From Thiolinea disciformis DSM 14473 (lineage in GTDB: Bacteria > Pseudomonadota > Gammaproteobacteria > Thiotrichales > Thiotrichaceae), in assembly GCF_000371925.1 (NCBI RefSeq), contig NZ_AQVE01000022.1:1-64000 (forward strand): a DNA stretch of 64,000 nt, written 5' to 3'. The notes below the pieces were generated by a model. The model was not told the origin of the DNA. It saw only the letters and a program-made list of their open reading frames with translations, and made no database searches. The translations under genes and the position numbers were made by a program. This document shows positions 24,494-33,000 of the stretch, one piece after another (position 1 is the stretch's first letter; the number at the start of each line of letters is the position of its first letter).

Positions 24494-26797
24494 TTAGTTA
24501 GAGAGGTAAAAATTTTTAAAACCAGCTATAAAGTCCGAGTTTTCATTGGTATCTAAAGAAAAATCATTAAGTTTAAGTGAAAAAGCAGCATGATAATAGG
24601 GATCAGAAAACAAAATACTACCCCATTTAGTCAGCATATATCGTATTTCTTGTGCGAAACGTTTAGCTTTCTCAGGTGTGTCATCTGAGCCACGACTTAA
24701 GGACTCATGATGATACAGCAAAGCATAGGGAGTCCATAAGTTTCTGTAACCCAACTCTCTGATACGAAGACAGAAATCCACATCATTAAAAGCAACAGTC
24801 AAGTTTTCTGCATCTAGCCCATTGACCTGATTATATAACTCAGTTCTTACTAATAGGCAGGCCGCAGTCACTGCTGAAAAGTTCTGTACTAGCTTCAAAC
24901 GACCAAAATAGCCGGGGTTATCTTTATGGAATAGTCTATGTGTATGCCCAGCAATACCGCCTACCCCCAAGGCTATACCGGCATGTTGAATGCGATTATC
25001 GGGATAAAGTAGCTTAGCTCCAACACAACCAATTTCAGGTCTAGAGACATGCATGACCATCTCATCAAGCCAATCAGGGCTTATAACCTCTACATCATTA
25101 TTAAGAAGCCCTAGAATAGAGCCTTTTGCTTGTACTGCCGCAAAATTATTAATAGCCGAGTAGTTAAAAGGATGAGGGTAAGTTAGTACTCTAACTTTTG
25201 AATCCTTAGCAATTTCTTCAAAATACCTTTTAGTTATAAGCTCTTGGCTCTGATTATCCACCACGATTATTTCGTAGTTTTTATAGTCTGTTTTTTCTAA
25301 GATACTGGTCAAACACGTTTCTAAAACACCCACTTGATCGCGGGTTGGGATAATCAAAGAAACTAAGGGCCGTTTATGCTTATACTTCACTCGATAAGTA
25401 TTGGGTAATTCAGCCTTTTCAGCCTCAGCATCTAACTGAGCAATGCTCAAGTAATTTGATAAAGCCTTTAAACCCGCATCCCAAGTATAACTTTTAGCCG
25501 AGCTTTGTTTCGCTGTGGAGCCTTCCAAAGTACGCCAGTGATATAACACATAAGGCAGATGCACGATAGACTTTTCTAATTCATTTTCTAAAGCAGCCAC
25601 ACAGCGTAAACATAGATCATAATCTTGCGCACCTTCTACACCTACTCTAAATCCACCAACTTTCATAACCAATTGGCGATCATAAACGCCTAAATGAGAA
25701 ATATAGTTATTAGAATAAAATAAATCTGGACTCCAATCTGGCTTAAAATGAGGCTCAAAGCGATTACCATATTCATCTATTTTATCCTCATCGCTATAAA
25801 TGATTTTAGCCTGAGGATTTCTTTGTATTGCGTCAGCCACCAGCCAGAATGCATTCTCAGCTAACTCATCGTCTTGATCTAATAAAACGACATAATCACC
25901 AGAAGCCATTGCCAAAGCACTATTCGAGGCCGCTGCAATATGTCCATTAGCTTCACGGAATGTAACTTTAATTCTAGCATCAGACTTGCTTTCCTCTTCT
26001 AACCATTGTCGCAAGCTCGGATCTTGACTACCATCCTCTGCTATACAAATCTCATAATAAGGATAATTTTGATCTGATACTGACTTTAAAGCTCTTGCTA
26101 GCAAGCTTAAATTAGGGCGATATACGGGTATAATGACAGAAAATACAGTGATAGGAATTTTATGAGCAGATACTAGAGCCTTTTCAATTAAGATCGGCTC
26201 TACTATTTTTATCCAAGATGAATAATTATTATTTTTTGGCAAGCAAGCCTTTAAATAATTTTGATATAACTGAGACGGCGTTAATAATTTTTCTTCAATG
26301 GAGTTTGAGTCATGTAGTTTATTTAAAAACCGCTCCATCCGCGATAAAGCAAAATTTGTTGAAACAGGCTTTAATAGAATTTTTTTAATACGAAATTGAC
26401 AGGCTTCTTCCAAAGGATCCAATCTGATCTGACAGTGTTTAGGAAGCCAAATAATGCGACGTAAGGTTTTACTAGGGGTATATTGAAAAACAATACTTAA
26501 ATCTTCGTGATAGCCATTACCATCATCATAATAAAGCTTAAGCAATTGAGGGGAATTAGCAGAGTTCTCTAAAACACTTAGCTCAAGATCTAGCAGATAC
26601 CAGCCTGCCGCAAACGGCTTATTAAATACAAAAGCAGGATCTTCTGTTAGACTCCGCCAAATGAAATCACTCTCTTGAGGTAGAGCTACTACATTCGCTA
26701 AAGGTTTAAGGCTATGTGCTTTGCTGAAAAAAGCTGGTATTAACCGAAAATCGTTTTTAACTTTATCAATCCAGCGCTGCTGGTAGTACTTCATCAT
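24494..26797 (-). CDS. Two-domain GT2 glycosyltransferase
   Basis: The 767-residue protein has an N-terminal beta-rich region (residues 1-170) followed by two GT-A domains of family GT2. The first starts near residue 215 (FSVIIPVYRPN) with the donor-site LLDQDDEL. The second starts near 475 (VSLIIPTRDQ) with GLLNNDVEV and, near the end, FNDVDFCLR, the pattern of rhamnosyltransferase-like GT2 enzymes. Tandem GT2 proteins of this type often add two different sugars in turn. The start codon is one of two adjacent ATGs with only a weak AAAGA upstream. Translation stops 37 bases before the sulfotransferase start, so these genes are probably co-transcribed. Confidence 0.88.
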   Translation of the reverse strand: MMKYYQQRWIDKVKNDFRLIPAFFSKAHSLKPLANVVALPQESDFIWRSLTEDPAFVFNKPFAAGWYLLDLELSVLENSANSPQLLKLYYDDGNGYHEDLSIVFQYTPSKTLRRIIWLPKHCQIRLDPLEEACQFRIKKILLKPVSTNFALSRMERFLNKLHDSNSIEEKLLTPSQLYQNYLKACLPKNNNYSSWIKIVEPILIEKALVSAHKIPITVFSVIIPVYRPNLSLLARALKSVSDQNYPYYEICIAEDGSQDPSLRQWLEEESKSDARIKVTFREANGHIAAASNSALAMASGDYVVLLDQDDELAENAFWLVADAIQRNPQAKIIYSDEDKIDEYGNRFEPHFKPDWSPDLFYSNNYISHLGVYDRQLVMKVGGFRVGVEGAQDYDLCLRCVAALENELEKSIVHLPYVLYHWRTLEGSTAKQSSAKSYTWDAGLKALSNYLSIAQLDAEAEKAELPNTYRVKYKHKRPLVSLIIPTRDQVGVLETCLTSILEKTDYKNYEIIVVDNQSQELITKRYFEEIAKDSKVRVLTYPHPFNYSAINNFAAVQAKGSILGLLNNDVEVISPDWLDEMVMHVSRPEIGCVGAKLLYPDNRIQHAGIALGVGGIAGHTHRLFHKDNPGYFGRLKLVQNFSAVTAACLLVRTELYNQVNGLDAENLTVAFNDVDFCLRIRELGYRNLWTPYALLYHHESLSRGSDDTPEKAKRFAQEIRYMLTKWGSILFSDPYYHAAFSLKLNDFSLDTNENSDFIAGFKNFYLSN

Positions 26798-26825
26798 TCT
26801 TTATAGTCTATCCTAGATGTAACGA

Positions 26826-27404
26826 CTACCACGTTATCTCAGCATTGGGGTCTATGCCTACAGTAGAACCTGCGCCGGCTGATACTCCACTTTTTGGCAC
26901 TAAGGTATTCAGATTAGCCACCCAAGTTGCTATCTGCTTTGAGCTTTGCCGAAGCCTATACCACTGCTCAAACTGCCCTAATTGTTGATGCTCTATAGCC
27001 AACTTTAAAAACTGTCCTTGGTTCATCTGTACAATAGCCCATTCCACATGATTGATTTTGGTTAATACAATCTGTGAGGATGTTGCTCGTTGTTGGCTAC
27101 TGCCAGATGCTTGCATCTCTCGCCATAGCTGATTTTCCTTAAGTAGGTAAGTAATTTGGCTGGCAGGACTGACTAGCTCCAAACGATCCAATTGAGATGA
27201 CTCATTATTGAGCACAACATGTTGCTGCACATCACGTTGTAGCCTCGTAAAAGCCGCTTGTAACTGTGTTAAAGACTGATTTTCACGATCAACAACATTC
27301 TTGCTAGATGAAAGTGCCTGCAAGCTTGTAAAAGCTATGGCTGATAAGATACTAAAAATAAATAACGCTATTAATAGCTCAACTAAGGCAAACCCTTGTT
27401 TCAT
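26826..27404 (-). CDS. Orphan GspJ/PilW-like minor pseudopilin
   Basis: The protein has about 192 residues and begins MKQGFALVELLIALFIFSIL, a class III prepilin signal: cleavage after Gly4, Phe+1, Glu+5, then a hydrophobic helix. The region after it (LQAAFTRLQRDVQQHVVL) is like the GspJ family of type II secretion minor pseudopilins. Other GspG-K genes are absent here, so it stands alone within the polysaccharide locus. The longer frame to 27434 would begin inside the terminator stem of the neighbouring gene and is not credible. None of the in-frame ATGs (27422, 27410, 27404) has a good Shine-Dalgarno sequence, so expression may be low. The prepilin peptidase at 54415 could process it. Confidence 0.65.
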   Translation of the reverse strand: MKQGFALVELLIALFIFSILSAIAFTSLQALSSSKNVVDRENQSLTQLQAAFTRLQRDVQQHVVLNNESSQLDRLELVSPASQITYLLKENQLWREMQASGSSQQRATSSQIVLTKINHVEWAIVQMNQGQFLKLAIEHQQLGQFEQWYRLRQSSKQIATWVANLNTLVPKSGVSAGAGSTVGIDPNAEITW

Positions 27405-27422
27405 TGTCATATAGTCTAACAT

Positions 27423-27447
27423 AAAAAAAGCCAACCAAAAGGCTGGC
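27423..27447 (-). terminator. Intrinsic terminator after the 587-residue surface protein gene
   Basis: GCCAGCC (27441-27447, read on the minus strand) pairs with GGTTGGC (27430-27436) around a four-base loop and is followed by seven T residues. It lies 21 bases after the stop codon of the exported-protein gene and just before the pseudopilin gene. It would split the minus-strand series here unless overridden, for instance by RfaH. Confidence 0.75.
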
Positions 27448-27467
27448 TTTTAATGAAAACACAAATA

Positions 27468-29231
27468 TTAACGAGGCTTAATGTTCTCGATCATTTGAGC
27501 GAAGTTCTTACTAGCATCCCCAAAATTACGATTCCATAAAGAGAAACCGATTGTTGGAACAGCATTGCCAAATTGATAATTAATCCAACCAAAGGTTTGA
27601 TCTACACCTGAAGTGTTAACATTCACCGAGCCTGTTGGGTTGGTAACACCGGAACCGAAAGTGAATACATTCGTTTCAGAGCACATACTAGTTGGCGTTG
27701 TAGTGGCACCACCAGAAGGAGTTACATTGTTAACTGTTGCACGGTCTTCTTCACGATCCCAGATAACTGCACTATAAGCTACACAACCGCTCGCATTAAA
27801 GACTCCACCTAATAGAGGATTTGGTACTATTGTTCCGAGTAATGCTGGACTTACCGCTGTACGTTCACCACCACTTAAAACCGAATCAACGTTGTCCCAA
27901 GTATTAGCATCTAGACCTGATGCAACATAAACTAATTGGCCTACACCATTAGTAGCTGTATAAGGGGCACCAAAGTAAGTGTTAGTATCGGTACCAACCA
28001 ATACAGGCTCAGCATCCCGGTGAGTATACTTAGTCGGTAAAGTAATGACAATCTCAGAGTTGACCCCATTAGCTGGATTCGTTGACCATTCATTAACAAC
28101 ACGAGCACTAGCAAATGCCTGCTCTAATGCCAAGAAGGCCCTAACACGCTCTCCTGGTAATAATGTTGGTGCTACCGGTGGCACGTCCGCAACTAAATCC
28201 GCTCCACCAACCGCAAGCTCTGGGTTAGGATTAGGAAGGAGCGGAATACCACCTACGTTTAATAAGTTAGGATAGAGCCAATGTGCTTGAGTTTGAGAAC
28301 AAATTAAGTTCCCATTGGTTCCACCACAGGGATTGATAACGGACGCTGGTAACAAGTCATTAGCTGTAAAGTTTTTAACTACCGTTAAGCGACTTGCATC
28401 AGCAAAACCACCTGCAGCATTTAACAAACCAAAATGCCCTGCCAAAAAGTTGCCCGTGCCAGTAACGCCAAGAAGACCAGCAGCAGTATTAAGACGTTGA
28501 GGAACAGTCAGTGAGGTATCTGGAACAGCATTATTAGCTAAATTCGGGAATGAATAACGTGCTACAGCAGCCGATAAGTTTTGAGTATCAACCAAGCTTT
28601 GATCACCAAATGCTCTAACTACATTATCACAATTAGCCGGTTCGTTATTAGCGTGTTTAGCGCCTGTTACAACTTCATAGGCTCTTTGCAAAACGGGATT
28701 ATTTCTTGCCGCAAGACCAGCACGATTCCAGTCATTGATAACAGTCGGATTATGTAACACACCCATAACGATGGCTTCTATATGACCTGTATGCTTATTA
28801 GCATTGAGTGCTGATAGAATCGCATTGTTGCCGTTATTAGGGAAATTAATTACCCCATTGCGACCTGTTTTTGGAGCAGTACAAGTACTATCTGTGCTCA
28901 CCCAGCGTGGCAAACCATTCGCACCATTACCATCTACATAGCCTGTGAAGATATCACCTGGTGACATGGCAACGGTAAAGTCCAATGCATCACGTGAGTG
29001 CATATAGTCACGGAAACGCACGCGGACTAAAACAGTATGATTCTCGCTAATATTCTGCATGTGCAGCAATGTTTGATTGCCGTTTTGAGTCGTATAATAA
29101 GGGAACAATAATAGGTCACCAGTACCCGTAGTACTGATAGACGGTGTTTGTGCTTGCACGCTTGCAGCACCTAGGGCAAAAGCAGCAGCAGCAACAGCCT
29201 GAGCTACCAGTTTCTTAGACATCATCTTCAT
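27468..29231 (-). CDS. Large exported protein of unknown function
   Basis: The protein has 587 residues from the ATG at 29231, which has AGGAG eight bases upstream; an in-frame ATG at 29270 lacks this. A Sec signal peptide is clear: basic KK, an Ala-rich hydrophobic core and cleavage after VQA, leaving QTPSIS. The mature part is rich in Asn, Thr, Val, Ala and Gly with few charges, a composition typical of secreted or surface-layer-like beta proteins. It begins with the notable TGDLLLFPYYTTQNGNQTLL. Three or four pairs of Cys could form disulfides. I do not recognise a named domain. It ends at its own terminator, so it may be made in large amounts and independently of the capsule genes around it. 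Confidence 0.7.
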   Translation of the reverse strand: MKMMSKKLVAQAVAAAAFALGAASVQAQTPSISTTGTGDLLLFPYYTTQNGNQTLLHMQNISENHTVLVRVRFRDYMHSRDALDFTVAMSPGDIFTGYVDGNGANGLPRWVSTDSTCTAPKTGRNGVINFPNNGNNAILSALNANKHTGHIEAIVMGVLHNPTVINDWNRAGLAARNNPVLQRAYEVVTGAKHANNEPANCDNVVRAFGDQSLVDTQNLSAAVARYSFPNLANNAVPDTSLTVPQRLNTAAGLLGVTGTGNFLAGHFGLLNAAGGFADASRLTVVKNFTANDLLPASVINPCGGTNGNLICSQTQAHWLYPNLLNVGGIPLLPNPNPELAVGGADLVADVPPVAPTLLPGERVRAFLALEQAFASARVVNEWSTNPANGVNSEIVITLPTKYTHRDAEPVLVGTDTNTYFGAPYTATNGVGQLVYVASGLDANTWDNVDSVLSGGERTAVSPALLGTIVPNPLLGGVFNASGCVAYSAVIWDREEDRATVNNVTPSGGATTTPTSMCSETNVFTFGSGVTNPTGSVNVNTSGVDQTFGWINYQFGNAVPTIGFSLWNRNFGDASKNFAQMIENIKPR

Positions 29232-29433
29232 TTCTTTTACTCCTAAAAATAAAGTAAGTATTTTACTCATGCGTTGATACTGAAATCATTGCTACAACCT
29301 GATCTAGAATCATAGACCTGTCAGCAAATATGCTATTGAATTGTTTAAGATTAAGTTAGCAACATACAAAAACAGTATAAATATTTTCACTTAAGTCTAT
29401 TAAATTTAGCCAAGAATTGACTTACCATGATAA

Positions 29434-29949
29434 TCAATTTTTGGCTCCAAGAGCAACATTTTTATTATGCCACCACTCACCCTTCTCATAATACCACTCT
29501 TCTGAATAAGGGTTGGTACTTTCTATTACCTGCCCACCCCAAGGGGCTTCATAAGAAAAAGCCAACTCGAAATCAATTAGCGCTTTATCCTCACGTATTA
29601 GTTTAACTTTTTTTAAAGTAGCGCTTTTCCATATCAATGTAGCAGCAAAACTTTTTATGTAAGTAGGCTCATCTATTTGAGCACGATAAGACGGAGTCTC
29701 TAACTGGTAAGCTGCTTTAAAATCATGCTTAATTAAAAAATCCCAGTACTGATTAAACCTCAACTGCAAGTGAGAGGCTAAGTCTTGAGACATAGGAAAC
29801 ACGGCAGCGCTTTCTTTAGTTATTATATCAACTTTATTAGAGCTGTGGCTTGACTCTGCATTAACACTGCCACCTGACATAGTCAGCATAAAAATTAATG
29901 TCAAGAAAAGGATGCAATATTTAGTGATTAAATTATCAGTATAAGACAT
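29434..29949 (-). CDS. Exported small protein, possible NTF2-like fold
   Basis: The protein has 171 residues with an N-terminal signal or anchor helix (about residues 11-30, ending VNAES) and a soluble domain of about 125 residues. The pattern LQLRFNQYWDFLIKHDFKAAYQLETPSYRA, then beta strands, ends with EEWYYEKGEWW; this is what one sees in periplasmic NTF2-like or SnoaL-like domains. That fold is my inference, and no catalytic residues are evident. The Shine-Dalgarno sequence is weak (AAAG). It lies between the giant fusion glycosyltransferase and the large exported protein on the same strand. Confidence 0.55.
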   Translation of the reverse strand: MSYTDNLITKYCILFLTLIFMLTMSGGSVNAESSHSSNKVDIITKESAAVFPMSQDLASHLQLRFNQYWDFLIKHDFKAAYQLETPSYRAQIDEPTYIKSFAATLIWKSATLKKVKLIREDKALIDFELAFSYEAPWGGQVIESTNPYSEEWYYEKGEWWHNKNVALGAKN

Positions 29950-30052
29950 ATCAAACTTTCATATTAGCGAAAAACTTATCCGAAATGCTCTAGCGTTATG
30001 ATGCTAACAGACTACCTATTTACCACTACTGTAGCTAGATTACAACAAAAAC

Positions 30053-33000
30053 CTACCGAGCAGCAATAAGTTCCTCAACTTTTCTTAAAACAGCCCTAGC
30101 GCGCGGCAAAAAGGAATGTTGAGACATAACTGACAAAGCGTTTTGCCATTGTTGTTGCCGCTCTAATGGGGTGCAATACATGCCCTTGCCGATAGCTTGC
30201 TGAAATGACTCCACATTATCGTAGGACACCAACATCTGCTCTAAATGCGCGGGCCAATGCTTAAGCTTGTCACTAATTAAGTAGCTACACGTTGCTAGCA
30301 CATCAAATACACGATTAGAAACAAAGCCTTGTGAAGCCATATCTTGCCAGTGATCATTTAGCACAATAAGCGATTGTCTATAACACTCGCCAAGCTCTTG
30401 ATTCGGCAAGTATTGTTGCTTTATAAGAGCCTTAGGCAAATATTGCTCCCATAAAGTCCCATATACACTTGTTAGGTACCCTAGCTCATAAGCAAGCCTC
30501 ACGCTTTCACGATAAACGTTCCGCGAGTTCCCAACAAAGGTTATCTCTTGTTTAGGCAGTAAGGTATAGACAGGATAGAAAATATCGGGATCAGTACATT
30601 GCAGAAGACAGCTAGCTGACTTCAAGTTGAAAGGCTCTTGCTGTAGACAGTGCGCATAATACTCAGATGCGATAAAAACATGATCATAGGCGCGCATCTC
30701 GTCTACCGTCACTAACTCAGGATGACTTATTAACCACATTAAATTCAAGCCAGTAGTGTTAAGCGGCACCGGCTGTAAGCCTCTTAACACCAAATTAACC
30801 TGAGAAGTTTTGGAGTTAGGATCAATAACTGACTCCCCAGCGTTTATCCAATCTTGCAAATACTCAATTTTATAGTGATGCCCCAAAACCGTTAGAGCCT
30901 GCCCAAACGCCTCCGCATAGTAATAATCACCCCAGGTTTTCCGCTCATGTATTGAGGGGCAGGCAATCTTGATAACAAAGTAATAAGACGGCTTAACTGG
31001 CACAGGATCATCATCAAACGATGGCCTTTCCTTCATCACACAAAAAGACTGTTGTAGTAAAGACGGTAAATAGGCTTGGATGTACAGACCTTGCTTACCG
31101 AGCCAAGCTCGACTTAGCTCTTCGAGATGGGAAAAGTCATATTGCACAACAAAAGCTTGCTTCTTTTTTTCCCCATAATACAAAGGATGAGACCGCTCAT
31201 CACTATATAATATAATTTGAGACTCCGGAATACAGTGGCAAGTAACCCCAGTTGCCAAAGACAATCCAAACTCAAAAAACTCTAAGTGCTCTAAATAAAC
31301 AGGATTGAAGCTTACATCACTTAATAATTCACTATACGCGAAACCAATACACCCATCACCCAAATTCGCTATAGGAAAACTGGATTGTACTATAGGATGA
31401 TCTCGTGCAAAACCTTGTAAAGCCGGAGCAAGTCTAACAGCATCAGATACTTCATCTATAGCATCGACGATAAGGCCCGCGTGTTCAATTCTGCCATTAG
31501 GATTTAAAAATAATGGCTGAACTATAATATTATTCTGCTGCTTTAACGCCCTCATTAAAGGAACAAGCCAATCTTTTGGGACTAAGGTTGTGGGCTTTAG
31601 GAAAAAAACATAATTGGACTGAATAGTTTTAAGAGCAAAATTATAAGCCAACGAGAAGTTACTTAGGAAAGCTTCACTAAGTATCGTGACATTTTCCCAA
31701 GTTAGTGCCAGTAAGTGGCAAAAGTTAATGATAGCCTGACTGCTATTATCATGTACTAAAATGATCTGATAAGGCCTAGCCTTCTCATGATAGCTTAATA
31801 ATAAGTGAATACACTCCTGAATTATCTCAAGAGACGTATTTAAAAGTGGAACTATGACTATAGTCTCATAATGATTTTTTTTCTCTCGATCTTTATCAAG
31901 ATTTACATTGTATTTATTTAAAATAAAATAAAACCATTGAGAACTTTGCGAATAGGTTATACGGCTTACTTGCCTCCTATCATCGTAGATAGCCCCTATA
32001 ATAGGGATAGCTTTAATATGCTCAGCAAAATTGGCACAGCGAATGATAAAATCCCAATCTACCATTCTAGGCAAAGCCACATCAAAATTACCGCTTTGCT
32101 CAAGCAAATTTCGACTATGGATAAAAATATTGAGATCGATATAGTTCCTTATTTTCAACTGTTGAAAATCAAAGGGAGCAAAACGATAAAAAGTACCTTC
32201 ATCCCGTATCAACTCTATACCTGCATATAAAAAATCCGCTTTTTCTGTAATAGCGTAAGTCAACATGACTTCTAGAAAACTGCTTTTCCAAACATTATCT
32301 GTATCTAAATAAGCTAGATAATCGCCTAGAGCTTGGGCTAAACCCGTATTACGTGCAGGACTTACGCCTAGGTGCGCTTGTGTTATATAGCGAATTCGTA
32401 AATCATCAAATTGATCTTTTAACCATTCTAGTGTGCCATCTGTACTACCATCGTCAACAATAAGAAGCTCCCAATGAGGCCAAGTTTGCTTAATAATACT
32501 CTCTACAGCCTGAGCAATTGTATGTTTACGATTATAGGTTGGCATGATAATCGAGACTAAAGGCAATTTATCTAGGGTACTCCAGGTAAAACGCCTAGCT
32601 TGTATCCTTTTTAAGGCCAGCTCTTGTTTTAACCAATCAAAAGAGGTACTTACACTATCCTCTGCCAATAAAGATACTTTTTCTGGCTTAAAACTATCTA
32701 CATATTGATCAGCTAGTTTTTTAGTTAGCTCTAAAGAGCTATTTGTATTGAAATAACTAGGGTTAATAAAGTAATTAAAAATATATCCCCGATCAACACC
32801 TATCTTCAAATAGTGAATAAGAGGATTTTTCTCATTACCCGCTTGCATATAGCGAGCAGTATAAAATTTAGCATTAAAAATATAGTGTGGATTGCGCTGC
32901 TCTAAAGCACCACAAGATAAATAATGCTTGAGTAAATCAACAGAACCGCCTTCTAAAAGCTTATCCTGATCTTTGTAAAAATGGGAATCGAATAAAAAAT

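Noticed and set aside
27405-27434. Longest reading of the pseudopilin gene, starting at 27434
   Set aside because: Its first codons lie within the terminator stem of the adjacent gene and the resulting N-terminal extension is unlike any prepilin leader.
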